64,000 nucleotides of DNA from assembly GCA_949752735.1 (NCBI GenBank), contig OX457044.1, positions 11,827,294 to 11,891,293 of the forward strand, in the 5' to 3' direction. A model generated the notes under the pieces. It did not search any database and was not told the DNA's origin. It was given only the letters and a program-made list of their open reading frames with translations. Below, piece by piece: positions 46,357 to 58,100 of this stretch. The DNA comes from Lumbricus terrestris (Eukaryota > Annelida > Clitellata > Crassiclitellata > Lumbricidae). Positions within the stretch are counted from its first letter, which is position 1; every line of letters begins with the position of its first letter. The translations under genes were made by a program, and so were the position numbers.

Positions 46357-46563
46357 AGGATTGCGAGGACGGCGATAGGATGGGTGCCGGAGGGTGGAAA
46401 GCGAAGAAGAGGAAAGAAACACCTGGAGACGTGCATTCAAGGCAGACTTGGAGAGAATGGGGCTGGGCTGGGACGAGGCAGAGGAGGTGGCTGGCGACCG
46501 TGTGGAGTGGCGAAGACTTGTCGACCAATGCTCCGAACGGAACAGGAGGAACTAAGTAAGTAA
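46357..46563 (+). pseudogene. LINE reverse-transcriptase C-terminal remnant with (AAGT)n tail
   Basis: One plus-strand frame reads AIGWVPEGGKRRRGKK and, after a frame change, another reads TWRRAFKADLERMGL, then AGDRVEWRRLVDQC before a TAA. This 'W-x-P-x-G-K-R-x-R-G ... TWRR ... DR-x-x-WR' order is the hallmark end of RTE/BovB-like LINE proteins. The stop leads into (AAGT)n. It is frameshifted and truncated, and sits just upstream of the coiled-coil gene's AT run. Confidence 0.8.
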
Positions 46564-46599
46564 GTAACCCCTTCAAGGTTACTACTTATCAGAGCTCCC

Positions 46600-48340
46600 G
46601 ACCTAACCAGCTAAAAACATAGACCTCGAATGTTAATATTAAAACGTGAGCTATACTCTTATGGTGACTAGAGAATGTAATCCCGGGAATCCCTGGCATT
46701 TTACAATCCCGTAGCCTAATCCCGGGACTGACGAGCATGGAAGCCCGTTTTTCGCGATAAAAAAAATTCGGATTTTTTTTATTAAATAACGTACTTGACC
46801 AAGTTTGCAACAATTCCTTGGTCAATAGACGCCAAAACGACAGATAAGCAGATGCCTTAGTAAAGGTAAGCTAGCGGCCACCAGAAAACCCTGAATAGGT
46901 GACTGGAGGCAGACGTTTCTCAGTGATCAGGCAGCGGATTTGGGTTTGCTCCCTCCCATAAGTCCCATTCCTTGCTTGGTTCATGTAAACAGACTATAGA
47001 GTCCTCCACACGCCATTCAGTTGACTGATAGAACATAAACATTTCAGATGCCAGCAGGCTTGGCCGACTAGGCCTGGGACGTCACAGCGTCTGACTCCTA
47101 TCCACGCGCCATTATAATTGCGTCTACTTGTGATTTTGACAGCATATAAATGGACTCTTCCTGCCTTAATGGACTGCAGCTAGGCTAGCCTGCAAGATCA
47201 GTCGCTCACTGGTAAATCTTGGCTAGCTTGCTACCTGTTGTGTTCCTCGCGCTGTGGTCAGTCGGTGCATTGGTCACCTCGTATTGTCTGACCTATTTCA
47301 GGGTCGTCGTATGCAGAGGGCTATTCAGAGTGATCGCCCAGTTACGGAGGGGGAATCTGAAAGAAGACACATAGGCCTCTAGACCCAAACTCAGCCAAAT
47401 CACTACAGTAGGAACCAGCAAGGAAATCGTAGATACCGCGTAGAGAGAAATGTTTGGGTCCCATATTATAGGCCTAGAGAATAATTGGTGGCCCTGACTA
47501 GAACCTTATTGTTTGTTGCTGTTTAACGACGCTGCCATTTCAGAGATGATATATACTGGTATAGTGTCATTCTCTTCCTTTAACCCCCCCCCCTTGGGAC
47601 TGGCAGAGTGGCAAGTGCAACCAGTGGCGTGGCGGCCGGAGCTCCTAGAACTGGAACTTTATGGACCCTTTAGGGCTATAGGCTATAATTGTAGACCTAT
47701 AAGAGCAAGATCGAAATACAACGAGACTGAAATGCTCTGTAAAAGTCAAACTGTCATCTAGTAGGCCTATGATCTAGAGTTCTAGACCTACATAATTATG
47801 ACATCACCTACAGCTAGGCCTACTATTGTCATTAAATCTATAATTATGGTTTAGTATTAATACTTAAGTCAGTCCTGAGCTGTTGCTCAATTAATACACA
47901 AATGTTTAGAGAAGTTGCACATGTAGGTTAGCTTTAATTATATCTCTGTTTAAAATAGGCGCGTATACCTGTTGAGCAGATTGCTCGAGCGTATGAACAG
48001 CGAGTCTGTAGTCCAGCAGAAGCAGAACTTAAATTAACCTAGTAGCAGTTGTGGTGTAGAATACGAAGTCCAGATCTTCACAGAGACCTCTATGTACAAG
48101 CCTCAAACATTTCCTACTAAACAGAGAGAGGTATCGCGGCTCGTTTTAACGAAGCAGACAGGTCACACGCACTCGTTAGAAGAAAATGCATATCCATAGC
48201 ATTAGCACGTATTGCATAAATAGCAGCTGATCAGTGTAGAATAAAGGCAGGTGCATATATGCATGGGTATACGCATATGACTGTGATGATTCTGTCTGGG
48301 CGATCAATTGGGACTCAGGAGTGATCGAGGTGACTCTGCC
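46600..48340. other. Gene-free stretch
   Basis: Unique-looking A+T-rich sequence with AGGCCTA words and a C-run near 47582. I see no exon with credible splice sites and no recognisable repeat family. Confidence 0.45.
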
Positions 48341-48351
48341 TATATAATATA

Positions 48352-49377
48352 CAGGGTGGTCCAAAATAAACCGCACAATGATAAATTGATAGTACTTTAT
48401 TCAGACCAATTCAAATATAACCGTGAAAATTCACAAAAACACAGCAATTATTTTTACTGTAACATTACATGGATGGATTTCGTTACATAAAATGTTCAAT
48501 GTGTCCTCCTTGCTGCTCGACCACGCATTGGAGCCGACGACGCCATTGATCAATTACGCGGTCAATGAAACGCTGTGACAGCTTGGTCCACTCTATGACG
48601 ATTGTTTCTTTCAGCTGATCCACTGTGGTGAAACTTCTACGACGGTATACCATCTGTTGAAGGTCGCCCCAAACAGCGTAGTCGACTGGATTCAAGTCCG
48701 GGCTGTTTGGGGGCCACATGTCAGGCTCAATGAAAGAAATGTTCTCACGTCGCAGATACTCCATAGTGTTCTTGGCGGTGTGTGATGGAGCGCCGTCCTG
48801 CTGTAGGGTCCAAGTGTGGTGTTGGCATATTGCACGGATGTCAGGTAAAAGACCATCACCAAGAACGTGCTGACAATAATATTGACTGTTCACCTTCGCA
48901 CCTGGCTCAATGACGACAATGCGTGATTTTCCCATTTTTCATATGGCGACCGAAACCATGACGTTACGGCTGAAGTGCTGGCGCTCACGGATAAGTCTCG
49001 TTGATGAAACATCACGTTTCTTCCTTGCTTGTGCGTATACGCGATCGTTCTGTGTATTTACAGGTGTAGCAACAGTAAATGTTTTTTCATCAGTGAACCA
49101 GATGCTACGAACTCTACGATCAGTTGGAAAACGCTGCAGAAGTTGCTGACTGCGCTGAATCCGTTTCATCTTGCAATCGCTGTTCAACTGTAGGTGTCCA
49201 ACTTTGCGCCTGTACTGGTTAAGTCCGAGATCTTTCTTTACAATACGTTTAACAGTTGAACGTGAAATGACGTCAGAGAAAATATATAAATAAGTAAGAA
49301 AAATGGCATTAAACATTGAATTGTTATACATTATATCAAGAAAACTGTCACTGTGCGGTTTATTTTGGACCACCCTG
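48352..49377 (-). mobile_element. Mariner-type transposon, 1026 bp, with defective DD37D transposase
   Basis: Terminal inverted repeats of 26 bases (CAGGGTGGTCCAAAATAAAC and on) are identical at both ends, with TA duplicated outside. The minus-strand transposase keeps the three catalytic aspartates: WFTDEKTF, QQDGAPSHTA, and PNSPDLNPVDYAVW. Counting from the second to the third Asp gives 37 intervening residues, the DD37D (maT-like) class. An in-frame TGA at about 48936-48938 separates the first Asp block from the second, and the N-terminal DNA-binding region is mostly missing, so the copy is not autonomous. The identical TIRs argue for recent mobilisation in trans. Confidence 0.93.
48483..49315 (-). 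pseudogene. Mariner transposase, disrupted
   Basis: The coding remnant inside the 48352-49377 element. It begins with part of the second helix-turn-helix (ISRSTVKRIVKKDLGL), passes the first catalytic Asp (SIWFTDEKTF), meets a premature TGA, and continues in the same frame through QQDGAPSHT and WPPNSPDLNPVDYAVWG to the usual GGHIE-type end. There is no frameshift, only one stop plus a 5' deletion. Confidence 0.88.
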
Positions 49378-49588
49378 TATATATAGACCTACGGTTGTTA
49401 ACTATGGAGACGAAAAGAAGTTCCCGCGTTGAGTCATCTAACTGTGATCGATGATGGCTCATTATATTATAAGCTGCGTTGCATATAATCGTCATGCCAA
49501 TGTATTAATTTAATGCTGCTATATCCACAGCTGAACGCTCTGTTCGCTGTTCCAGCCTTCCAGGCGCATGGGAACAGATAAAATCTTA

Positions 49589-49622
49589 TACATGATGGGC
49601 CATAAAAAATACCCCTAAGGTA
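49589..49622. mobile_element. Solo fragment of a mariner-family terminal repeat
   Basis: 'GATGGGCCATAAAAAATACC' followed by 'CCTAAGG' resembles the terminal repeat at 61409-61436 and the reverse complement of 62480-62505. No partner end was found nearby. Confidence 0.45.
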
Positions 49623-49641
49623 TTACCGGGTGGGTTGAGGA

Positions 49642-50497
49642 TAGACCTGGGAGTCGACCCCAATAAGTCGACCCCAGTCGACTTGGTCATCCCAAGTCGG
49701 GTCGGGTCGTTTCTGTTCACCGCAACTGACCCCAAGTCGAATTTTGTAGATAGAAGTCACTTGAAGTTGTTTTTACCTCAAGTCGACTTAAACCGACTTG
49801 AGACACAAACATAGTTAAATTTGTCACTTCAAACCAATGATTGTGACAACCTTTAAGCAGTTTTTGTTGCCTGGTGTGTTTACAAGAATGAATGAGACCT
49901 TTGCTAAACAGAAACTTAGGCTAGGCTACTGATTATTTTGCCGGTAGGCTATCGTGCAGACTGCCGTCTGCCGATCTATTCATATAATTTGTAATTTTAT
50001 GCTTAAACGTCACGCTGAGGCATGCGCCTAATTAAAATGGTGAAACAAAATGTTACTAAAATATTAGCACGTGTGCTTATCAAGCAATCAGTGAACTTCT
50101 AGTGGTCAGTGAATTCGGCGCAAAGAAAGTAGGATAGGCCTATACAAGGCCTATAGGCCCTAATAAATCGATAGTTTGGCGCTACTTTGGAGCGCTGCAT
50201 CTGGAGTTGTCTGCAGACGGAAAACTATTGCAGAAGCAATTGGGCAATGAAAGACTTTACTGTCAGTGAGGAGGCCTATAGTAGCTGTAGTAACCTACTG
50301 TATAGGATGATGCGCTTGCAATACTAATATTATGCTAAGTTGCGAAATGATGTTAGTGGCCAAAATTAATTATTATGAAAACAGAATTACAAATTAGGCT
50401 TATCATAACACGCCATTCAGTGCAGCCATGCAGTCCGCGGCCCGCTATTTTATCTTAGACCTTGCACTTTTTACAAATTTATTTAATGTTAATATTA

Positions 50498-50558
<61 letters not shown>

Positions 50559-51004
50559 GTAATCTGAATAATCACTTTCAATGGAGAAGCTAAAATTCAT
50601 AGGTCTAATTATTTGCCGTCGCATTGTCTAGGTTACTAGATGGCCCAAAGCATCACAAAACTATTCAAACTGAAACACGAACAGCTTGAAAAGGGCTTAA
50701 TAACACTTTAACAAATTAATGCATCAATTAAGTGTTGAGGCCTCATTACTCATTTGTAGGCCTAAATGAAATTAATGCTTGCAGGAAAATTTGCTTGACT
50801 TCTTGCATTACTAGCCGTACGTAGACCTAGGCTAATGGTTATTATATACCATGTCAGAAGTCGACTTCAAGTCGGAAGTCGGTTGTTTTTCTGCCAAGTT
50901 GGGTCAAGTCGTTTTGACGCCGAGAAGTCGACTTCAAGTCGACCTCAAGTCACTTTAGGGTCAAGTGGGGTCAGATTAGCTGACCAAAGTCACTCCCAGG
51001 TCTA
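49642..51004. mobile_element. hAT-like nonautonomous element, 1363 bp, with 8-bp target duplication
   Basis: Ends TAGACCTGGGAGT and ACTCCCAGGTCTA are inverted copies, flanked by GTTGAGGA on both sides (49634-49641, 51005-51012). Subterminal regions on both sides are dense in AAGTCGACTT/GTCGGGTC words. The middle is A+T-rich and noncoding, with an (ATA)n microsatellite at 50500-50553. No transposase is present. Confidence 0.9.
50500..50553. repeat. (AAT)n microsatellite
   Basis: About 18 AAT repeats inside the hAT-like element. Confidence 0.97.
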
Positions 51005-51013
51005 GTTGAGGAA

Positions 51014-51535
51014 TTCAACCCCACGGTCCTACCCCAGTACGCGTCTTTCTTATGGCTCCGCTAGCTGGGATGCCCGGCGTTGCCCGGGAAATTTAGGATT
51101 CGCCCCGCTCCCGACCAATTCCTTACTTACCCATCCTCCACTTCATCCCATCCGCGCTCCTACTCCCCACCCCACTTATTTTCCCCATCCCACTGACCCA
51201 CCGACCCCCATAACCCACCAGATTGCCTTGCCTTCACCTCTCTGGGTGCATTGCCCGATAAATTTCGCTCTTGGCTCACTCGAACCGGCGCCCCATCCGC
51301 CGGCTCCCCAACCGCCCACTCCCCACCCCGCCCCACCCAACCTCATCATACTCCGACCTACTAACCGGTACGCCTCTCGTTATATTTCCGTTTACGGGCA
51401 AATTATTATTTTTCCCCCACCCTCCCCCAGCAATACCCTGCCTTGATTCACCCGGCTCGTGTTGGTCGAGGACTCCAGGTGTGTGTTGGGTGGGGCGAGG
51501 TGGCCTCTGTTACCCTGTAGCACTATAGCTGTCTA
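51014..51535. other. C-rich low-complexity region
   Basis: The plus strand is dominated by CCCCAC/CCCCAT words with strong strand asymmetry. It opens with 'GGATGCCCGGCGTTGCCCGG', a word combination found in many animal repeats. The proline-rich open frame across it is a composition effect. Confidence 0.5.
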
Positions 51536-51569
51536 GCTGCAACGTTTCAGGTGAAAAACTGTGAAACTA

Positions 51570-51835
51570 TATATGGCAAGGGAATGGACATTAATAGCGA
51601 AAATGAGGGTTTTGGCCCACAGCCTCACGTACCTTGGTCACATATAATTATATGCTGGCAGAGATTCGCCAACCCTTCCACCGGGGGATCCATGCCGACA
51701 CCGACAAAGTAGTGAAGGTTTGGAGTGAAAAGCTCAAAAAGGTATGGAAATGCGCATCCCGGGAAGCGTCATTCCGATTCCCACTCTTATACAAGGATCT
51801 CATCAATATTCATAAACCTCAGGGTTTAGAAGTAA
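51570..51835. mobile_element. Part of a MITE-like repeat upstream of the MULE/SWIM gene
   Basis: 'GTAGTGAAGGTTTGGAGTGA' (51710 on) and the complement of 'TGATGAGATCCTTGTATAAG' (51780-51810) recur at 59262-59339 and 58798-58870 respectively. In that second locus the latter block is inverted relative to the first, as expected for a terminal inverted repeat. It ends about 65 bases before the start codon at 51900. Confidence 0.6.
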
Positions 51836-51899
51836 GACCACGTGACGCCAGCTCAGATCAAAATACATTACTATGCATTAGTTTAAACTTAGATGGAAA

Positions 51900-54800
51900 A
51901 TGGCGGCCGTTACTATTTGTGAAGCGTGCAACAACAATTTGGACTTGGAGAATGACTTAAACACGAAGAATATGAAGGTAGTTATATTGTTTTATATTTG
52001 AGCAGTACTCTAAGTCTAACACCTTTATAGCTTAGTACATTAAAAATCGGCTACTTCAAACAGTGATCGACTTCACTCACACGTCTTTATTAGCCTATGA
52101 TGTTCCTACAGATAGTCCATAGGCCGTATGGTCTTCGGCTCTGCGTCCTCGTCCTCAGTTTCGAACTCCCGATTAAGGACGAAATAAATTACATTTCCCG
52201 AGTACTTTGCAGATACACGTCCAATGTCCATTGCCCCTCTATCTGACTTGCACGGGCCCATTTGATTGAATTGTTATTATTTTCTTTATATATCAATCGG
52301 TAATCTATCGTTTGAACGGAATAAATTATTTGTATCATTTCGGAAAACGGAATAGCGGAATAAATTATACGAAATTTTTGGGCAGTCGCAGCATCATTAT
52401 TTTTCAATATTCCGGCTTCTATTCCATAAAGAATTAGAATATCTTTCTTTGTAACTGGCTGCGGTATGTCATCAAGAGCTCAAATAATGGGTATCATCAT
52501 CATCATATCATGAACATGTCCTTTACGGGCAACCTTTATAAACATGTTAAACAGGTACAGTTTTATTAAAATTAGGTTACCCTCCCAAAACTCTTGAAAA
52601 AATTGCCAGACAACTCAGTAGGCATGCAAAACTGCAACGGATCACAAATAATACAAAATACAATGTCTTTCAGATAAATATGTGCAGTTTTAGACAGTAT
52701 CAGTGTGTGTTTGTGTGTTGACTTGTTATGTAGGAACTTCTTCCGCCACATTTCCAGCACTGCATCTGCTCTGTCACTCCAACTGGTGCAACTGGTGTCT
52801 GTGCAAATGTCCGTGTTGCCTGCAGCACAGTTGAGGAGACACATCGCTGGTTTGCAGACTTCCAGGAAAAGTCAAAAATGACATTTCGTGTCAGCCGTAC
52901 ACGACCTTCCACTGGACATCGAGTGCTGTATAATGTATGTGAATAATAATAATAATTAACTACAATCTATATGGTGCCGATGCGGCCATACCGCTACAAG
53001 GATGCCTCACAAACGACTAACTGATGCATAAGTCTTAGCAATTAAAACAGGTTTCAGCTTTGATTTGAAACAGAGGAATGGGTCTTGTAACAGTAGTTGC
53101 TGATGTATTCAGGCGCTGTACCGTGAAGTGCTTTTTCTGTAGACCAAGAAAAAATACAAACTGCTCGGCAGAGATGAGATTGATTTAGTGTTATATTTAA
53201 CCAACTAGTTTTCATTTGACTGCACAGGGCTTTCAATTATTAACATAGTCTGAAACCAAATGTTGTTTAAAAACATATTTTTTTCTTCTGCACTTTTGCA
53301 TTTTATCTTGTAATAAATGTGTTAAAAGCAATACTGTGTACATGGTTCTTCAAACAGTTTGTCAACATGTCGTCAAAAGGTACAGCATGTACATATACAG
53401 TTGTTTAAGTGTCAGTTCTTTGAAGCTATTTTCCTGAAACTCATGTTTAGTTGTTGAATTGAAACTCATCCCTTGTTATTGAACTGAGCCGTTAAATTCT
53501 TCAGTTTGTCACATCTTTTGAGACTAACATTTTCAAAGTATCTTGTGAATTTGTCATTCTGCATTGTCCATGCATTTCAGCATGAATTTCGATGCACGCA
53601 CAACACTATGCCACGGAGCGCTACGGCAGATCTGAAGATGTCATCGAAAAATACAAACTGCGCCGCAGAGATGACAATACGTTTGCTGAGGTCGGAATTC
53701 CAACACAAAGGTGGCAACAGTCACAATGCAGATTACAAGAGAAAATCACAGTATGTCAAATAAAGAACTGGTTGTAATGAATCTATTTATGTATTAGCAC
53801 TTGTGATAGTGCCGCTTCAAGTTGTCTACTCAGAGGCACTTCCCACTACAGCGGGGACACTGAATTTGAGTTTTAAGCTGAAGCACACGAAGGACTGCAT
53901 TAGGGTCCCTACATTCACAATGAGTCCTCACATTCTCGGATAACCTAAAGAGGAAATCGTTTTTAACGAGAATGCTTTATTGTATTTAAATGTATTACAA
54001 TATAAATCAAAGAGCAGCATAGATTGTTTGTCAGTAAAAGAACATATTTAGGCCTATATTGATTTTAGGATTTAGGATTTTGTGCTGTTTTAAAACATTT
54101 GACATTGACATGGATATAGAAATGATGTATGTTTGTTTATAATTTAACATGCGTGTACAGTGTACACCACAATGCGGATAGCAATTGGTCCATTAAAGAA
54201 TATTCTTATCTCATCTTATACGGACAGTGTGTAGTTGTAGTTGACAACTGCATATGTTAGGTAGCATTATGCTACCCAAAGGAAGTAATCCCTTTAGATG
54301 GGGGCTATTTACAACAGCATATTCAGCACTATAACATAATGACTTTTTATGAAAAAGAAAAAATACAACGGATACAAGGGCGGTATTTGGGGAAACATGT
54401 AAATAGCTGCATTAGGTGGCCTTCCCTATGCCTTAACATTAATGTGTCAGTCTGGTTTGAAATAGGGTGAGAATGCAAGTGGAAGGAGGTAGTCATACTT
54501 GTACAATGTACATAAATGTACTTGTTTGGATAAACTGAATTTAGGGCATTTCTACGAGGTTCAGTTGATAAATACAAGGGACTAGTATGGGTATTACAGG
54601 GAGCTTTAGCATTAATTCTCATGGCATATAGTATATGGTATTATTCAGTTACTCAAATATAATTTTCTGCATTTCTAGGTCTACAGATGTTCACATGCCA
54701 AAGTATCCACTGTGCATAACACTCAACACGAATCATAACCATGCAATCCATGCCGGGGATGCTCTTCGCTACCGTGACGTTGGACCTGAAGCCAGGAGTA

Positions 54801-56755
54801 AAATGGAACACCTCCTGCAGAACAATCACTCGCCGTCATCAGCCCTCGAAGTTCTGAAGTATGACCTTCAAATGGAGCATCCAGAGGACTATCTGATCTA
54901 TGCTGGTGACAGACATCACTGTCCTGACTTGAAGTGGTGCTACAGGTTGTACTATGATATCTTCCACAAACAATACGGACCAGCTTCAGGATCTGTGCAA
55001 CTCGACGACCTGCAGCATCGTTTAGATGAATACAACAACTCGGCAGCTGATGGAACAGGACAGACATTTGCAGCGATGGTAATTGACGAAGGAGATGCAG
55101 TTGTTGCACTTTGTACACCCTTAATGAAACGTGTTCATCGTTTCATCAAGCACAGCGGGGAGATGGTTTTCATGGATGCAGGTGGATGCATGGACCGCCA
55201 TAATTATCGACTGTTCTTGTTACTAACTCACTCAGTGGCTGGTGGTTTACCACTTGGTGTACTGATTGTCCCCAGTGAGAAGACCTCAACCATCAAGATG
55301 GCGCTGGAACTGTACCAGAAACTTTTGGATAGCGACTCGTTTTATGGCCGTGGATTGAACGGTCCTGTTGTTTTTATGACCGACGATTCAAAGTCTGAGC
55401 GAATGGCACTGACAGAGATGTATCCAAATTCAGTGCTACTACTTTGCATCTTTCATGTTCTTCAGGCGCACTGGCGTTACCTCTGGGCAAATGAAAATGG
55501 TGTCCAGAAGGTTGATCGACCATATCTTTTTAGTATAGTAAAGACAATGGTATATGCAGGCTCGGTTGAAGACTTGGATGGATTATATTGGAAAGCACTG
55601 AACGATGCAACAGTCAATAAGTACTCAAAAGTGAGGAAATATCTTCAGTCATTGTATGAACGCAGGACAGAGTGGGCTCTCTGCTGCCGTACCGATATGC
55701 CGATCAGAAGTAACAACACTAACAACTACTGTGAAAGTGCAATGCGTGTCCTGAAAGACTCCGTGCTGCATCGCACTAAGGCATTTAATCTTCAACAGCT
55801 GATTGACTTCATCGTTACGCGTTATGACTCACATTACCAACGCCGCTTACAGGATGTTGCCAGTAATCGTCTTGATTATGTCCGCGCTTCTCGATTTATG
55901 CCAACTCCAACAGACATCAACCTCGTTGCAATCAAACATATTGCAGAGAATGTTTACGAGGTGCCTAGTGAGTCGCGCTCGGATGCTGTCTACACTGTTG
56001 ACACATTTTTGGGACATTGCACTTGTCACCAGGGATACACTGGAGGGCCCTGTAAGCATCAGGCTGCTGTGGCGACCGTGTTCAAAGTCCACAGCTGGAA
56101 TGTTCTACCTGTGGCTGACCCAGCGATGCGCCGACTTCTGTATCAAGTTGCTATTGGTGATGTTCCCATTCCTGAAGGTTGGTTTGCCTCATTGAAGCCT
56201 GTGGGTGATGTTTCCAGTTCAACATTACGTGGACCTAGCACAGTGGCCATGCAAGGAAATAAATCTAGTGCTACCGAGGAATCTGATATAGCCTTCCCAA
56301 CGGAAAGTCTCCCAGTGAGTGCTGTAACAACCACTGACCAAGAAACTCTTAATCAATTTGAAAAAGCTGGATCCAAAATATTGGATATGTACAAACGTGA
56401 CCCAGTCGGGTTAGGACCGGCTGTACAAGCTTTCTGCAAGCAAGTGGAAGCGATATCAACTGCCTCAGCAATGCAGTCTGCACTCTATTGCTTTGGAAAA
56501 TATACAGGTGCAGGGAATAGACTAAGAAGTCTGAAAACTATTGGTGTCCAGCCAACTGCAATTGCAAGGAGAAAGGCTGCACTAGGAGGGCGAAAAAGGA
56601 CTTATCTGGGCCGAACTCCTCGGTGGGCGTTTGCATCAGAACATGGCTATGCAAAGAATAGAAAGTCTTTGTGCCGTGCTCTTCCTGCACCACATCTGCT
56701 ATCTGCAGTTGTCCGCGACAATGTATCCCTTGGACGCAATCATTCATTAAAGTAA
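51900..56755 (+). CDS. MULE-type transposase-domain protein with SWIM zinc finger (four exons)
   Basis: Exons 51900-51977, 52734-52934, 53581-53750 and 54679-56755 join in consistent phase into 841 codons plus stop. The N-terminus has a CEAC-like cluster; residues 98-171 form a probable WRKY/GCM1- or FAR1-type zinc finger (C98, C120, HNH 169-171). The MULE domain lies at about 311-425, with catalytic-type Asp316 (FMDAGG), Asp385/386 (FMTDDS) and Glu502 in NNTNNYCESA. The typical CIFHVLQAHWR block is intact. A SWIM finger follows (C597xC599...C608xH610). Family members are Mutator-like transposases or domesticated derivatives acting in the nucleus on DNA. Three introns and no visible terminal inverted repeats favour a host-resident gene, but intact acidic residues leave an active transposase possible. 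Confidence 0.88.
53806..53915 (-). mobile_element. SINE 3' part in intron of the MULE/SWIM gene
   Basis: The minus strand reads 'AGTCCTTCGTGTGCTTCAGC', 'TCAAATTCAGTGTCCCCGCTG' and 'GGAAGTGCCTCTGAGTAG', ending 'CTTGAAGCGGCACTATCACA', matching the body and tail at 2406-2545. Confidence 0.65.
54165..54222 (+). mobile_element. LINE 3'-tail fragment
   Basis: The reverse complement contains 'GATAAGAATATTCTTTAATG' and 'ACCAATTGCTATCCGCATTG', nearly identical to the 3' end of the minus-strand LINE at 34445-34510, so this copy is oppositely oriented. It lies in the last intron of the MULE/SWIM gene. Confidence 0.7.
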
Positions 56756-57600
56756 TTTCAAGGAGGACATAGTGTATTGGTGTCCAGCCAACTGCTATTG
56801 TAATGCAGTTTTTAAGGTCATTATATCTCATTGTTCGATTTCAGATGAAGGGCAGGTTCTCCGAAGCAAGAGTATTGCTTAAGTCTGTTGTCTAATTTTT
56901 TCTTCAAGCTTCTTTTTTTTCTTCAAACAGTTTTTTCAGAAACATTTGTTTCAACGGATAAGAAATAGTTACACAAGCACGAACAAGTCGTAAACCAGGA
57001 AACAATATGCAGTTAGATTATATATTAAAGACGTGTTGCGTTTTCGACAAACGTGTATACAAATACTAAATGTTTTAATACTCTGCAGTCTGCATATGCA
57101 ACATTTGAAACATTACTACAATGCATATAACATTTTCCAAGTTGTCATGTATTATTAGGTGTGACTATCATCCGATGCTTGTTAATTTCTTTGCAATTGT
57201 AAGAACAGTAATAAATGTATTGAGTGCATAAAAAATGGCCATTGACTAATTTATTACTGATTCATACCTGTTATCATAGTCATGTAAAATGTCCTGTGTT
57301 TTTATGACGACCCTCTACAACCACTGTTATTGTTATTTTATATTACTAAAGAAGTATATTTTTGAGTGTAATACTTATGACAGCAGAATTACTTGTTCAA
57401 GAAATGTTTTGTCAAGACTTTAAAGTTATGCAGTTGTTTATGAATTTGGAAGAAAGCAGTTCAGCTGCTTTGCTTCAACATAATTACTTTCTTTATTTAA
57501 TTTGAATGGCTTATAATTGTTTGCTCTGTGTTGTCAGTGATTTGTTATTTTTGTTAGCTTACGAGTCTAAATAAAAGTTGGTTGATATCACAGTTTTAGT
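56756..57600 (+). other. 3' UTR region of the MULE/SWIM gene
   Basis: A+T-rich noncoding sequence following the stop codon. AATAAA occurs at about 57211 and 57571, either of which could be the polyadenylation signal. No other gene is apparent. Confidence 0.5.
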
Positions 57601-57871
57601 CTATCTAGCAAAAGTACTTAGTCAGCATTAGATGAGACTCCCAGTATCATGCTCACATGGATCCCATTTAAGACCAACATTCCATATGGGACCCTCTTAA
57701 ACTTCACAGATGCTGTGCTGAGATTTGAGCTGCTTTCACGGTGGGCCCATTGGTCTGGAATAGTAGTATAGTATATTCGTTTAACTTCAAAGACAAGCAG
57801 ATTGACATACTGCACCAAGTTACATGTCAAAGATGTAAAATTATACACAGAAGTAATAATAAAGCTTAGTA

Positions 57872-58100
57872 CTAATAAGTAAGTAAATATATTCTTTAAT
57901 GTACCAGCTGCAAAATGCACCCTGGCTTACAAAGTTACAAGCATATAAGAAACCATGACACATAAAAAATGGTGAAAAAAAGAATGGGTGTGCACAGGAA
58001 CTATGTTGCCATATATTAAATATTTTTTTATTCTACTCATTGCTTTTTCGCAGTGAGTGCTAGAGTACAGAGTGATTCTAAGTATTCCCTTTGAAGATAT
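57872..58100 (-). mobile_element. LINE 3'-end fragment with (AAGT)n tail
   Basis: 'AAATATATTCTTTAATGTAC' (57887 on) followed by CAGCTGCAAAATGCACCCTGG resembles the 3' end at 34471-34510 and carries an AAGT-type microsatellite at its end. Same strand as the LINE at 34445-35190; no coding remnant is recognisable. Confidence 0.6.

Noticed and set aside
51006..51446. A proline-rich 146-codon frame
   Set aside because: It is due to a C-rich low-complexity tract with no domain, and the adjacent exon of the MULE/SWIM gene starts independently at 51900.
52572..52912. Minus-strand frames of 70-90 codons
   Set aside because: They overlap exon 2 of the MULE/SWIM gene, which has consistent splice sites and phase on the plus strand.
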